DNA of 64,000 nucleotides from Murimonas intestini (GCF_024622195.1 NZ_JANKBI010000001.1:744001-808000), one strand, 5' to 3'. Positions 1 to 8,914 are shown, numbered from the stretch's first letter. Notes: a model not told the origin generated them from the letters alone. Program-made: numbers and translations.

Positions 1-166
1 CCAGAGGAAATCTATAGCCATGCAGCCAGCATTCCGGAAACAGCACAAGATCTGCCCCCATATCCTTCGCTTTCATGACAAGCTGGATTCCTTTAGTCTT
101 ATTGCTCTCCACATCGTACCCTGAATAGGCTGCCTGTACTACTGCTATCCTCAATTTTTTATTCAT
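1..166 (-). CDS. Nitrilase-superfamily carbon-nitrogen hydrolase, N-terminal part only
   Basis: The first 55 residues of a protein that runs off the left edge of the window. The start ATG (164-166) has AGGAGG seven bases upstream; an adjacent GTG is possible but less well spaced. The reading begins MNKKLRIAVVQAAY and contains LVLFPECWLHGY. The FPE-x4-GY motif is the segment that holds the catalytic Glu of the nitrilase superfamily, and the opening beta strand (IAVVQ) is also typical. Members hydrolyse amides or nitriles through a Glu-Lys-Cys triad; the Lys and Cys would lie outside the window, so substrate and intactness cannot be judged. Confidence 0.85.
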   Translation of the reverse strand, partial: MNKKLRIAVVQAAYSGYDVESNKTKGIQLVMKAKDMGADLVLFPECWLHGYRFPL

Positions 167-191
167 CACTGTGCCTCCTGTGTAAATACAG

Positions 192-233
192 AAAAAAGTA
201 CAGCGCCTTTACAATCAAGGCCCTGCACTTTTT
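192..233 (-). terminator. Rho-independent terminator after the coiled-coil gene
   Basis: On the minus strand an imperfect hairpin (AAGTGCAGGGCCTT pairing with AAGGCGCTGTACTT, six-base loop) is followed by a run of six T. It lies downstream of the gene ending at 308 and just upstream of the nitrilase gene, so it should separate their transcripts. The flanking A tract would also allow function on the plus strand. Confidence 0.7.
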
Positions 234-238
234 ATAAT

Positions 239-306
239 TATACACCTCCGTGCATCCCATAATTCAAATCCTTCGGATGGGCGTGCTCCGCACGACAAGG
301 TATATG
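239..306. repeat. Solo copy of the 61-63 bp palindromic repeat
   Basis: A 62-bp unit beginning TATACACCTCCGTGCATCCC and ending CGCACGACAAGG, followed by TATATG. It matches the three tandem units at 25744-25930 except for a few bases in the middle. Inside are the hairpin CGTGC-GGA-GCACG and the pair CATCC/GGATG, and the two ends are partly complementary, so the unit can fold into a branched structure. It starts only a few bases after the TAA stop of the small coiled-coil gene, like the copies at the end of comEC. Confidence 0.9.
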
Positions 307-307
307 T

Positions 308-631
308 TTACGCAATATGATTTTTAATTTCCGCTACTTCTTTTTCCAAATACTCAACTTTAGATTTTAAGGTTGACACCTGCACTTCATACAATAACGT
401 TTTGTCAGTTACCCGTATTGCCTGATTCAATTTATCGACCAGATTTATATGATTTTCTGCAAGCAGCTGGATATTATGATTTGTTTCATTTTCAAGCTTT
501 AACCCTACTGATGTAACCTTTTGATTTATAGCGTCTATATCACTTTGCATAACTCTTATGGCAGCTGTTACAGGTTCTATCTTTTTGTCTATCATATCAG
601 ATATTGCCAGTAATAACTCATTATCTGTCAT
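308..631 (-). CDS. Small predicted coiled-coil protein, function unknown
   Basis: A 107-residue protein with AGGAGAG upstream of its ATG and its own promoter. It has no signal peptide or membrane segment. From about residue 15 to the end the pattern is helical with heptad-like hydrophobic spacing (IEPVTAAI, SDIDAINQKV, LKSKVEYLEKEVAEIKNHI), which suggests a dimeric or oligomeric coiled coil. Residues 50-70 (NHNIQLLAENHINLVDKLNQ) form a second amphipathic stretch. Small proteins of this kind are, from memory, common in Lachnospiraceae and remain hypothetical. It is flanked by a terminator and a palindromic repeat on its 3' side, so it appears to be a single-gene transcript. No function can be assigned. 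Confidence 0.75.
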   Translation of the reverse strand: MTDNELLLAISDMIDKKIEPVTAAIRVMQSDIDAINQKVTSVGLKLENETNHNIQLLAENHINLVDKLNQAIRVTDKTLLYEVQVSTLKSKVEYLEKEVAEIKNHIA

Positions 632-712
632 TATATCACTCTCCTTTTGCTTCTGCTGGTTTACTGTTCACTTGACTCATTACCTGCTAAAATAATCGTT
701 CCCCATAAGTTT

Positions 713-741
713 ATTATATCATACAGGGAGTTTAAAGTCTA
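713..741 (-). promoter_or_regulatory. Predicted sigma-A promoter of the coiled-coil gene
   Basis: On the minus strand, TAGACT (736-741), a 17-base spacer, and TATAAT (713-718). The -10 box is perfect and the -35 box matches TTGACA at four positions. The promoter touches the stop codon of the upstream HAD gene, and leaves a leader of about 75 bases before the ATG at 631. Confidence 0.65.
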
Positions 742-1752
742 TTACATAAATCTCTCAATCACTTCCGCGATCCCGTCATGGTTATTGTCAGCCTCTGTCA
801 CATAATCGCCGCAGCTTTTGATATCTTCCGGCGCGTTCTGCATCACCACGCCCACTGCCGCTGCTTCAATCATGCTCACATCATTAGGAGCGTCACCTGC
901 CGCTATCGTATTGCACATAGGGATACCCAGTTTTTCGCACAAAATGCTCATGGCACTGCCTTTAGAAACTCCCGGAGCCACGTGCTCTAAGTAAGCTGCA
1001 CAGGAAAAGATCCGGTCCAGCTTCCCGTCTGCCCACTCCTTAGTCTCCTCCTCAAAAGCCACCAGTTTATTATGATCTTCATAATCCATGACAATGAGCT
1101 TGACCGGCTCACGGCCTTTCAGCGCTTCTATGACATCAGGGACCACAACAGCAGTCACGTTTGTCATTTTCTGGTATCGCTTTACTTCCTCTGTCTCTTT
1201 TTCAATAAGGATATTTTCATCATTGTAGGTCTGGCAGTGAAGACCTCTCTTTTTAGCCTCCTCAAAGACCTTCTTCACATATTCCAGAGGAATCGTCCTG
1301 CGGTACACTGATTTTTCCCTGTACAGGTCATATATCTCGCCCCCATTGTAAGCAATGGCAAAGCATCCGTCCTTAACAAGCCCCAGTTCTCTTGACAGCC
1401 TTCTGGCGCTCACTGTGGGACGTCCTGTAGTGATCACTATCTTATGTCCCCTTGCGAGGGCATCATCCACCGCCCTGCGGTTTTTCTCTGTTATCTCTTT
1501 TTTGTCATTGAGAAGTGTGCCGTCCAGATCCACGAAAAGAATCCTTGTATTCTTTTCTTTCTCCATCAAATCCTCCAAAGCCTCATCACTCTCACTGATC
1601 CAGACATCTTCTTCCTCCGGGGTAAGTCCCAAAAATTCTCTCAATGTTCTTGTATCATCACTGAAATTCCACTTGCCCGTCAAACTGAAGATCTCTTCAA
1701 AGTCTGTCTCGCCCGCCATATATCTGTCACGAAATGTCCTGTTCTCTTCCAA
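742..1752 (-). CDS. Cof-type HAD-IIB sugar-phosphatase-like hydrolase with an extra N-terminal domain
   Basis: 336 residues starting at a TTG preceded by AAAGGAG with good spacing. The HAD core begins near residue 69: motif I FVDLDGTLL (Asp nucleophile near 74), motif II ITTGRP, and the C-terminal AAGDAPNDVSMIEAA motif that binds Mg2+. A Cof-type cap lies between. Such enzymes dephosphorylate sugar phosphates or cofactor precursors. The first 65 residues are not part of the HAD fold: they are acidic and contain KWNFSDDTRTLREFLGLTPE, resembling small stand-alone proteins recalled from Lachnospiraceae. It is the last gene of the long minus-strand series, 85 bases after the PHP gene. Substrate unknown. 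Confidence 0.85.
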   Translation of the reverse strand: MEENRTFRDRYMAGETDFEEIFSLTGKWNFSDDTRTLREFLGLTPEEEDVWISESDEALEDLMEKEKNTRILFVDLDGTLLNDKKEITEKNRRAVDDALARGHKIVITTGRPTVSARRLSRELGLVKDGCFAIAYNGGEIYDLYREKSVYRRTIPLEYVKKVFEEAKKRGLHCQTYNDENILIEKETEEVKRYQKMTNVTAVVVPDVIEALKGREPVKLIVMDYEDHNKLVAFEEETKEWADGKLDRIFSCAAYLEHVAPGVSKGSAMSILCEKLGIPMCNTIAAGDAPNDVSMIEAAAVGVVMQNAPEDIKSCGDYVTEADNNHDGIAEVIERFM

Positions 1753-1837
1753 CTGTCACTGCTCCTTTATCTTTTTCCTGTAGTCCGTCCTGCGCTTTCC
1801 CCTGCGCTTCCGGTCCCCTGTACTTCTCATTCTTCTT

Positions 1838-2695
1838 TCATCTGAGGGAATCATTATCCCTCGCAGCCCGCAGCTGCTTTAATATCTCATACGGTATCTT
1901 CAGATTTCCACGGCCGCAGCCCAAGTCAATTGCAGGCTTATTGCTTCCATGAAAATCAGAGCCGCCCGAAATGCACAGCCCCGATATTCTCGCCAGACGG
2001 CGCATCTCGTCTTCCTCATACCCCCTGTGGGTTGAATAGACAGCCTCCAGGCCCAGAAGCCCGCTTTTTTTCAGTTCACAAACCAGCTCTTTCAGCTTCT
2101 CAGGCTGCAGATGGTACTGAAGGGGGTGGGCAAGTACAGGAATCCCTCCCGCCCTGCGCACAAGGCGCACTGCCTGATGTGGGGTCACCTTTTCTCTCGG
2201 CACATAGCAGGTACATCCATCACCTATATAACGCTCGAAGGCTTCTGACATATCCCTGATGTAGCCTTCATCCAGCATATACCTGGCAAAGTGGGCTCTT
2301 GTCCACACAGCCTCCCCAAAACGCTTCTCCATATCTTCCCAGGTCAGCTTTATCCCGGCCTCATTCAGTTTCCTGATCATTTTTTCATTTCGCAGATCCC
2401 TAGAATCCCTGAAGCGCTTTAACTGGCTCTGAAACTCCTGGTCTTCATAGTCGAAGTCCAGCCCCACTATGTGTATATCACGTCCCTCATACTCTGTAGA
2501 AAACTCGATTCCCGGTATTACTTCTACCGGCTTTCCCCTGGAAGCCCGGATGGCTTCTGCAAGCCCTTTTGTAGTATCATGGTCAGTCAGTGCAAAAGCA
2601 GCCAGGCCTTTTTCTATAGCATAATCCACCAGCTCAGACGGCGTATAAGTTCCGTCTGACTCATTTGAGTGGACATGCAGATCAATATATTTCAT
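1838..2695 (-). CDS. PHP-domain phosphoesterase (TrpH/YciV-like)
   Basis: 285 residues. The PHP metal-binding motifs are all visible: DLHVHSNESDGT at the N terminus, TDHDT, the EFST segment, LAHP and the C-terminal GGSDFHG. The best known relatives (E. coli YciV/RNase AM, and Cv1693) hydrolyse 3',5'-bisphosphonucleotides or trim 5' RNA ends; this function is by family only. The ppk1 stop lies in the sequence TAGGCGGATGG. An ATG directly after AGGCGG (2702-2704) would have no spacing, so the second ATG (2693-2695, nine bases from the AGGCGG) is chosen; the alternative start would add three residues. The tight junction suggests translational coupling to ppk1. Confidence 0.85.
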   Translation of the reverse strand: MKYIDLHVHSNESDGTYTPSELVDYAIEKGLAAFALTDHDTTKGLAEAIRASRGKPVEVIPGIEFSTEYEGRDIHIVGLDFDYEDQEFQSQLKRFRDSRDLRNEKMIRKLNEAGIKLTWEDMEKRFGEAVWTRAHFARYMLDEGYIRDMSEAFERYIGDGCTCYVPREKVTPHQAVRLVRRAGGIPVLAHPLQYHLQPEKLKELVCELKKSGLLGLEAVYSTHRGYEEDEMRRLARISGLCISGGSDFHGSNKPAIDLGCGRGNLKIPYEILKQLRAARDNDSLR

Positions 2696-2708
2696 ATTTT
2701 CCATCCGC

Positions 2709-4838
2709 CTAATCCATCTCTATGGGCTCTGCCGGAATAAACAACCTGTCATTTACTTCTTCCTCCGGCTGGGCCGCCCTGCTTATGGCCTCATCACAGA
2801 AATACTGCTGTGAATTTAAGAGCACCTTGCCTCTCTTGTCAATCTTCTCATAAGTTCCGTCAGCCGCCAGCACATGGGCCTTTACATTGTCTGCCAGCTG
2901 GATATCCAGAATATGGCGCACCTCCTCCATCAGCCTGGGATTCTCCACAGGGAAGAGGATCTCCACTCTCTTGTCCAGATTTCTCGGCATCCAGTCAGCG
3001 CTTCCCATATATATCTCTTCCTGCCCGTTATTGTGGAAATAGAAGATCCTGCTGTGTTCCAGGAAATTACCCACAATAGAACGCACAGATATATTTTCGC
3101 TCACACCAGGAATTCCTGTTTTGAGACAGCAGATCCCGCGGACTATAAGCTCCACACTGACTCCCGCTGCCGAGGCCTCGTACAGATTTGCAATTATTTC
3201 CTTGTCACACAGGGAATTCATCTTTGCTATAATGTGGGCCTGTTTCCCCTCTCTGGCATGCTTTGTTTCTCTCTGGATAAGCTTTACGAAGCGTTTTCTC
3301 AGCCAGATAGGGGCCACTACCAGCTTGTTCCAGCTCTTTGGCTCTGAATAGCCGGAGAGCATATTAAAGACAGCAGTTGCATCCTCCCCTATGGCCTCAG
3401 AGCATGTAAGGAGGCCCAGGTCTGTATATAATTTCGCCGTGCTGTCATTATAGTTTCCAGTGCCCAGATGGACATAACGGCGTATGCCGTCCTCCTCCCT
3501 GCGGACAACAAGTGTAATCTTACTATGGGTCTTCAGCCCCACAAGTCCGTAGATAACGTGACAGCCGGCTTTTTCCAGCATCTTTGCCCAGATTATATTG
3601 TTCTCTTCATCAAACCTGGCCTTCAGCTCCACCAGCACTGAAACCTGCTTGCCATTCTCAGCCGCCTGGGCGAGTGCTGCGATGATTGGAGAATTGCCGC
3701 TCACCCTGTACAATGTCTGCTTTATTGCCAGTACGTCAGGATCCTTTGCCGCCTGTTTTACAAAATTTACAACAGGATCAAAAGTCATAAACGGATGGTG
3801 GAGAAGTATATCCCCGTTTCTGATCTGCGTAAAGATATCTTCTTCATTCATCATGGCCGGCACTGGCTGAGGCCGGTAAGGTTTTACTTTATATTCATCA
3901 AATCCCGGCATGCCGTACATTTTCATCAGGAATGTCAGATCCAGAGGGCCGTTTATGCTGTAGATATCACTGTCCTTTATATTGAATTCTTTCTTCAATA
4001 TCCTCAGCAGTGACTTCTCCATACCCTCGTCGGCCTCCAGACGGATGACCTCGCCCCACTGGCGGCGCTTCAGCTGTTTCTGGATCTCCTTGAGCAGATC
4101 GGCCGCCTCGTCCTCATCGATTGTCAGATCCGCATTCCTCATTATCCTGTAAGGATGAGCGCAAACCACATCATAATTCAGGAACAGTTTCCCGATATTG
4201 CGTTCAATGACCTCTTCCAGAAGTATGGCATATTTTTTCCCGTCCCTGCCGTCCGGAAGCTGTATGATCCTCGGCAGCACAGAGGGCACCTGTACAGTGG
4301 CAAAGTCCTCGGAATTTTCTCCCTTTTTAGAGATAAGGGCGCCTATATTCAGGGATTTATTCCTGATAAGCGGAAACGGCCTGGATGAGTCCATAGCCAT
4401 CGGCGTCAGCACCGGATAGATATTTTCTTCAAAATAGCGGTCCACATAGGACATCTGGTCCTTTGTCAGCTCCTCGTGGGCTGAGACAAGCACCATGCCG
4501 TGCTGCTTAAGTGAAGGGAGCAGGGAACGGTTATAAGTAGAATACTGCAGGTTCACAAGTTCATGTGCCCTTTCCTGGATCAGCTCCAGCTGCTCTTCCG
4601 CATTCAGCCCTGCAATATCCGGCTTCGTATATCCGGCATGTACCATATCCTTCAAGGAGGCCACACGGATCATGAAAAATTCATCCAGGTTTGACGCAGT
4701 GATGCTTAAGAATTTAAGCCTCTCAAAAAGAGGCAGGCTCTTGTCTCTGGCTTCGCTCAGTACTCTCTCATTAAAGCTGATCCAGCTCAGTTCTCTGTTT
4801 TCATAATATTTAGAATCATAGAAATCTATTTCTGCCAT
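2709..4838 (-). CDS. ppk1: Polyphosphate kinase 1
   Basis: 709 residues, the normal family length. It polymerises the terminal phosphate of ATP into inorganic polyphosphate and works in reverse. The four-domain layout is clear: N-terminal helical domain (NRELSWISFNERVL), head domain, and two HKD-like catalytic domains. His438 in LKTHSK corresponds to the autophosphorylated His of E. coli PPK1; a second conserved His457 lies in YVHLGTGNYN, and the C-terminal domain has the HSRIFYFHN segment. It sits 13 bases after the ppx stop, so synthesis and degradation of polyphosphate are encoded together. Confidence 0.95.
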   Translation of the reverse strand: MAEIDFYDSKYYENRELSWISFNERVLSEARDKSLPLFERLKFLSITASNLDEFFMIRVASLKDMVHAGYTKPDIAGLNAEEQLELIQERAHELVNLQYSTYNRSLLPSLKQHGMVLVSAHEELTKDQMSYVDRYFEENIYPVLTPMAMDSSRPFPLIRNKSLNIGALISKKGENSEDFATVQVPSVLPRIIQLPDGRDGKKYAILLEEVIERNIGKLFLNYDVVCAHPYRIMRNADLTIDEDEAADLLKEIQKQLKRRQWGEVIRLEADEGMEKSLLRILKKEFNIKDSDIYSINGPLDLTFLMKMYGMPGFDEYKVKPYRPQPVPAMMNEEDIFTQIRNGDILLHHPFMTFDPVVNFVKQAAKDPDVLAIKQTLYRVSGNSPIIAALAQAAENGKQVSVLVELKARFDEENNIIWAKMLEKAGCHVIYGLVGLKTHSKITLVVRREEDGIRRYVHLGTGNYNDSTAKLYTDLGLLTCSEAIGEDATAVFNMLSGYSEPKSWNKLVVAPIWLRKRFVKLIQRETKHAREGKQAHIIAKMNSLCDKEIIANLYEASAAGVSVELIVRGICCLKTGIPGVSENISVRSIVGNFLEHSRIFYFHNNGQEEIYMGSADWMPRNLDKRVEILFPVENPRLMEEVRHILDIQLADNVKAHVLAADGTYEKIDKRGKVLLNSQQYFCDEAISRAAQPEEEVNDRLFIPAEPIEMD

Positions 4839-4851
4839 CTTGCTCCCTCCT

Positions 4852-6372
4852 CTATATCTTTTTCTTCTGGCGTATCACAGGCTCCAGGCTGAACACTTCC
4901 TCAAAGAAAGCGGCCTTCTCAGGCAGCAGGCCTTTTTCCAGAGTAATATCCTCATCAGTCTCCACTAATATGATAAGCTCTTTTTCCTTCAGCGATATCT
5001 TCACATTTTTAAATTTCTGCTTATGGCTCCGGTCAAGAGCATTTGCAATGCGCAGTATGGCCGTCAGTTTTGCTATCAGCAGGTATTCCCTCTGGTTAAT
5101 GCTTGTGTAGCTGCTCAGTTTATCATAATAATCAAAATCCATAGTATTAAACTTAACTACATTTGCAATGATCTCCCTCTCCGAGTGGGAAAGTCCGATA
5201 ATCTCTGTTGCCATGATGATGCTGTAGGAGCACTCGGCCACATTAGAAAGGCTCACATACTTGCCGCAGCCATGAAGGATGACGGCGATCTGAAGAAGCA
5301 GCCTCTCCCTTGCGCTCAGGCCGTGGATCTTCTTTGTCTTATCAAATATTGCCAGGGCAAGCTCCTCCAGAGTTTTAATATGTGCCTTGCTGCACATATA
5401 ACGCTTTGCCATGTTTCTGGCAGACGCGATAATATCATTATCAAAATTATGGCCGAATTTCAGGATTTTTTTCTTCTGGGCATAATCAAATGCCAGACCA
5501 TCTGTCAGGTTCAGCCCCGGCATCCAGATCGTCTCCGCCCCTATTTCTTCCACCATCCTTTTATAAATAACCATAGACGGCATGATAAGGGAAGCGCTCT
5601 CAACCGGTATCTCATTCTTTTCTGCAATCTCCTCAGGAGAGCATCCGGAAATGCTGTTAAAAATCTCCATGAATTCAGCCCTTGTCACAGACGGCTTTTC
5701 CATTATTTCACTTATATAGTCTCCGACTATGATGATATTCTGGATCTCCCTGTCACGAAGGTAGAGCTTTTCAAAACTGGACAGTTCATTATTGATCAGC
5801 TCTTCTATCAGCTTTTCAGAGTGAGATTCACTGCACTGCAGGTCTGCCAGCTTCTCACGGATACGCAGGTTTCCCATCCTCATGTTCTGGGTGGTCACAA
5901 GACTGTCCTTATCGAAAAGGGATATCTGCACGCTTCCCCCGCCCACATCCACGATGGCCGTGCCCTTCTGGATGATTTTGTTAAATTCATTTTCCCTGGA
6001 AGCAATACATTTATAGTCCAGGAATCTCTGTTCCGAATTGCTTAAGACCTCCAGCTTCAGCCCTGTCTGCTTTTCGATGTAATCTACCAGGATCAGCTGG
6101 CTCTCTGCCTCCCTGATGGCGCTTGTGGCGCAGGCCCTGTAGGCATCCACCTTGTACCCCTCCATGATGACTACAAAATCCTGCAGAAGTGCACAGAGCT
6201 CTTCTACCTTAGCCACGCTGACCTTCCCGGTGGCATAGACATCCTTTCCAAGTTCTATCCTGCGTCTGATACTGTCGATCTCCTTCATGCCTTTCTGAGA
6301 GGAAAGCTCAAAGATTTTCATTTCCACTTCGTAAGACCCCACATCGATTGCTGCAAATGTCGTGATCCTCAT
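4852..6372 (-). CDS. ppx: Ppx/GppA-family exopolyphosphatase with C-terminal HD domain
   Basis: 506 residues from the ATG at 6372 (GGAGAAGG upstream). The open frame extends 57 codons further upstream but that part overlaps the previous gene in another frame and looks non-coding. The actin-like ASKHA fold shows phosphate motif 1 FAAIDVGSYEVEMKIFE, ACATSAIREA, and the nucleotide/phosphate loop AIVDVGGGSVQIS near residue 150. The C-terminal third is HD-like (ILHGCGKYVSL, LSHSEREIIANVVKFN). Family members release phosphate from polyphosphate or hydrolyse pppGpp; the ppk1 neighbour favours the former. Confidence 0.9.
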   Translation of the reverse strand: MRITTFAAIDVGSYEVEMKIFELSSQKGMKEIDSIRRRIELGKDVYATGKVSVAKVEELCALLQDFVVIMEGYKVDAYRACATSAIREAESQLILVDYIEKQTGLKLEVLSNSEQRFLDYKCIASRENEFNKIIQKGTAIVDVGGGSVQISLFDKDSLVTTQNMRMGNLRIREKLADLQCSESHSEKLIEELINNELSSFEKLYLRDREIQNIIIVGDYISEIMEKPSVTRAEFMEIFNSISGCSPEEIAEKNEIPVESASLIMPSMVIYKRMVEEIGAETIWMPGLNLTDGLAFDYAQKKKILKFGHNFDNDIIASARNMAKRYMCSKAHIKTLEELALAIFDKTKKIHGLSARERLLLQIAVILHGCGKYVSLSNVAECSYSIIMATEIIGLSHSEREIIANVVKFNTMDFDYYDKLSSYTSINQREYLLIAKLTAILRIANALDRSHKQKFKNVKISLKEKELIILVETDEDITLEKGLLPEKAAFFEEVFSLEPVIRQKKKI

Positions 6373-6400
6373 GATAACACCTTCTCCCTTATCTTTATAT

Positions 6401-7702
6401 TCAGTCGTCCGGCTCCTGACCGAGCAGATAGTCAATAAACTGCTGCGCCGTCCTTCCCGAAAGCCCGCCGTGTTCCAATTCCCATCTGTTTGCCGCAAGA
6501 AGAAGCTCTTCCTCAGGCATCTGTATCTCATATTTTTCTGCAAGCACCTTCACAATATTCTGGAATTCCTTTTTATTAGGAGCACAGAAGAATATCCTGA
6601 CTCCGAACCTGTACACTAAGGACAGCTTTTCCTGAACTGTATCTGAAGAATGCAGATCCTCCCTGCGCCCCTCCTTATCTGCGAATTCCTCCCTGACAAG
6701 GTGGCGCCGGTTGGAGGTGGCATAGATAAGGATATTATCCGGCTTTTTCTCCAGGCCGCCCTCTATCACTGCCTTCAGATACTTATATTCTATCTCAAAT
6801 TCTTCAAATGATAAATCATCCATATAAATAATAAACCTGTAATTGCGGTTTTTAATCTGTGCGATCACATCATTGAGATCCTGGAACTGATGCTTGTAGA
6901 TTTCAATGATACGCAGCCCTTTATCATAATACTGGTTTAATATCCCCTTTATGCTGGAAGATTTTCCTGTGCCCGCGTCACCAAAGAGCAGGCAGTTGTT
7001 TGCCTTGCGCCCCTCCACAAAGGCCTCTGTATTCTCAATGAGCTTCTTTTTAGCCAGCTCATACCCTACCAGATCATCCAGGTGGACATGGGCAATATTT
7101 GTGACCGGAACAATATGGACACCCTCTTCATCGTGAGCTACCCTGAAAGCTTTGTGAAGCCCCAGTTTTCCCACGCCGAAATCCTTGTAGAACTGGATGC
7201 AGTCTTCCATGAATTCCTCAGCATCCCCTGCCTCACCCAGCCTGACGCTCAATGTGCAGATCCTGTCTCTGATCCTCTTATTGAACATTTTGCTGTTCTC
7301 ATTTACATTCTGATAATCAGAAATCAGCGGAAAACATCTGGCTCCCAGATGTTCCTCCACCGGCGTAAAATCAAAATCATATAATTCCTTAAAAATCTCA
7401 AAATCATGGAGGGCCAGTTCATTGATACTTCCCTTCACAGCCCCCTTTATCTCACATGCTGTGCTGAATACATTTTCATTGTTCACCAGAAGGAGGGTCA
7501 GGTAATTATGCCAGAGATTCTTCTCAAATCCATATGTCCCGGCCAGATCCACCAGCCCGTGTATGCAGTCATAATACAGAGCCTGCACATCTTCCGTATT
7601 GTAGTATTCATTGTCGTAATTGTCCATGATCCAGGTCATATCCTCAAGGATCTGCCCCTGTTCAAAATATTTGTATACTATAAGTTCCTTTATCCTGGTC
7701 AT
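6401..7702 (-). CDS. DUF815-family AAA ATPase
   Basis: 433 residues from an ATG with AGGGGA upstream; an in-frame GTG 12 codons earlier lacks a good ribosome site. The N-terminal 200 residues are helical and unassigned. The AAA core has Walker A GDAGTGKSS (about 241-249), a hydrophobic strand plus DD as Walker B (FIIYMDDLSF), then a sensor-1-like ATSNRRHLV. This pattern, with DDLSFEEFE, is typical of DUF815 proteins, whose function is not established. It ends 28 bases before ppx, so it belongs with the polyphosphate genes by position. There is no signal peptide or membrane segment. Confidence 0.85.
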   Translation of the reverse strand: MTRIKELIVYKYFEQGQILEDMTWIMDNYDNEYYNTEDVQALYYDCIHGLVDLAGTYGFEKNLWHNYLTLLLVNNENVFSTACEIKGAVKGSINELALHDFEIFKELYDFDFTPVEEHLGARCFPLISDYQNVNENSKMFNKRIRDRICTLSVRLGEAGDAEEFMEDCIQFYKDFGVGKLGLHKAFRVAHDEEGVHIVPVTNIAHVHLDDLVGYELAKKKLIENTEAFVEGRKANNCLLFGDAGTGKSSSIKGILNQYYDKGLRIIEIYKHQFQDLNDVIAQIKNRNYRFIIYMDDLSFEEFEIEYKYLKAVIEGGLEKKPDNILIYATSNRRHLVREEFADKEGRREDLHSSDTVQEKLSLVYRFGVRIFFCAPNKKEFQNIVKVLAEKYEIQMPEEELLLAANRWELEHGGLSGRTAQQFIDYLLGQEPDD

Positions 7703-7783
7703 CCTTATTCTTCCCCTGTAGCGATCCGGCATCTTCACAGTTACATGCCAAGGCCTGCCCGATAGCTGCTTTCCTTCTATATA

Positions 7784-8914
7784 TTAATAATTTCCAAGTA
7801 TTTTCATGGTGATTGCTTCTTCCCTGATGCCGCGAAGAGCATTCTTTACAGCGCCGTCATTTAAGTTCCCTTCAAAATCAATAAAGAACCTGTACTCCCA
7901 GGCTCTTCCCGGTATGGGCCTGGATTCTATATTTGTCATATTGACATTATTATAGATAAAATGCGAGAGCATATTATACAGGGATCCGCTCGTATGGGGC
8001 AGTTCAAAACAGATGCTGATCTTTCCTGCATCTTCCCTGAATATCCTCTGGTTTGTCACTATTATAAACCGGGTGGAATTAGCCTTTTCATTATAGATCC
8101 CCTCTGCAAGGACTGAGAGTCCAAAAAGCTCTCCTGCATATGTACTCGCTATGGCTGCCTGGCTCATATCCTTTTCTTCTGATACCTTTTTTGCTGCTAC
8201 CGCAGTATTCTCGAGGGGGACCTGTTTCCACTCCCTGTGGCCCTCCAGGTACCGCCTGCACTGCATCAGGCCCTGGGGATGGGAATATACAGTCTTAATA
8301 TGAGCGGTATCTGCGCCCGGCAATCCCAGGAGCGTCTGCTCACACTTGATGATCTGCTCACCGACTATGTAATTTTCAAATTCAACAAGCAGGTCATACA
8401 TATCATTCACACTTCCCGCTGTGGAATTCTCTATGGGCAATACGGCAAAATCAGCGGAACCCTCGGCTATAGCTTCCATCGCGTCACGCCATGTCTCTAC
8501 ATGAAAAGAGCTGATACCGTCTCCGAAATACTGCTTCATGGCCAGCTGGCTGTACGCTCCCTCCACACCCTGGAAAACAACCCTGACCCCTGCTTTTTCT
8601 ATCTCTTCCACGCTGATAAAGGGGAGGCGCCCGGCCACCCCGTTCTTGGCAAGCAGCTGATACTGCAGCTTGCGGCTCATAGCCATGATCTGTGCAAAGA
8701 GCTCCTCCACGCCATGCCTGTTAAACTCATTGTGGGCCATGGCCTTGACTGCTTCTATCTTTGCCTTCTCTCTCTCTTTATCAAATACCTTCCTGCCGGC
8801 GCCTATCTTATATTCAGCTACCTGCCTGGATATGTCCATACGCTCTTCAAAAAGCCGGACTATCTCTTTATCTATCGCATCTATTTTCTCTCTCAGATCT
8901 TTTAAATCAGCCAT
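7784..8914 (-). CDS. pheA: Bifunctional chorismate mutase / prephenate dehydratase (P-protein)
   Basis: 376 residues. An AroQ-type chorismate mutase domain (1-90; LREKIDAIDKEIVRLFEERM, with the KxxxFDKEREKAK segment), a prephenate dehydratase domain (about 110-290; FQGVEGAYSQLA, the NSTAGSVNDMYDLL loop, and the catalytic NSTRFIIV), and an ACT domain (about 295-376; GSLYNML and ESRPIPGRAWEYRFF) for feedback by phenylalanine. It turns chorismate into phenylpyruvate. The ATG overlaps the stop of folB-folK by eight bases (ATGGCTGA), with GAGGAGAG upstream, so phenylalanine synthesis is coupled to folate synthesis, both drawing on chorismate. Confidence 0.96.
   Translation of the reverse strand: MADLKDLREKIDAIDKEIVRLFEERMDISRQVAEYKIGAGRKVFDKEREKAKIEAVKAMAHNEFNRHGVEELFAQIMAMSRKLQYQLLAKNGVAGRLPFISVEEIEKAGVRVVFQGVEGAYSQLAMKQYFGDGISSFHVETWRDAMEAIAEGSADFAVLPIENSTAGSVNDMYDLLVEFENYIVGEQIIKCEQTLLGLPGADTAHIKTVYSHPQGLMQCRRYLEGHREWKQVPLENTAVAAKKVSEEKDMSQAAIASTYAGELFGLSVLAEGIYNEKANSTRFIIVTNQRIFREDAGKISICFELPHTSGSLYNMLSHFIYNNVNMTNIESRPIPGRAWEYRFFIDFEGNLNDGAVKNALRGIREEAITMKILGNY

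Noticed and set aside
5023..6045. Long plus-strand open frame of 340 codons
   Set aside because: It lies entirely antisense to ppx, has no ribosome site or recognisable domain, and its composition is typical of the reverse of a coding strand.
6373..6543. 57-codon N-terminal extension of ppx
   Set aside because: It overlaps the end of the DUF815 gene and has no family similarity; the ATG at 6372 has a ribosome site and fits the Ppx N terminus.
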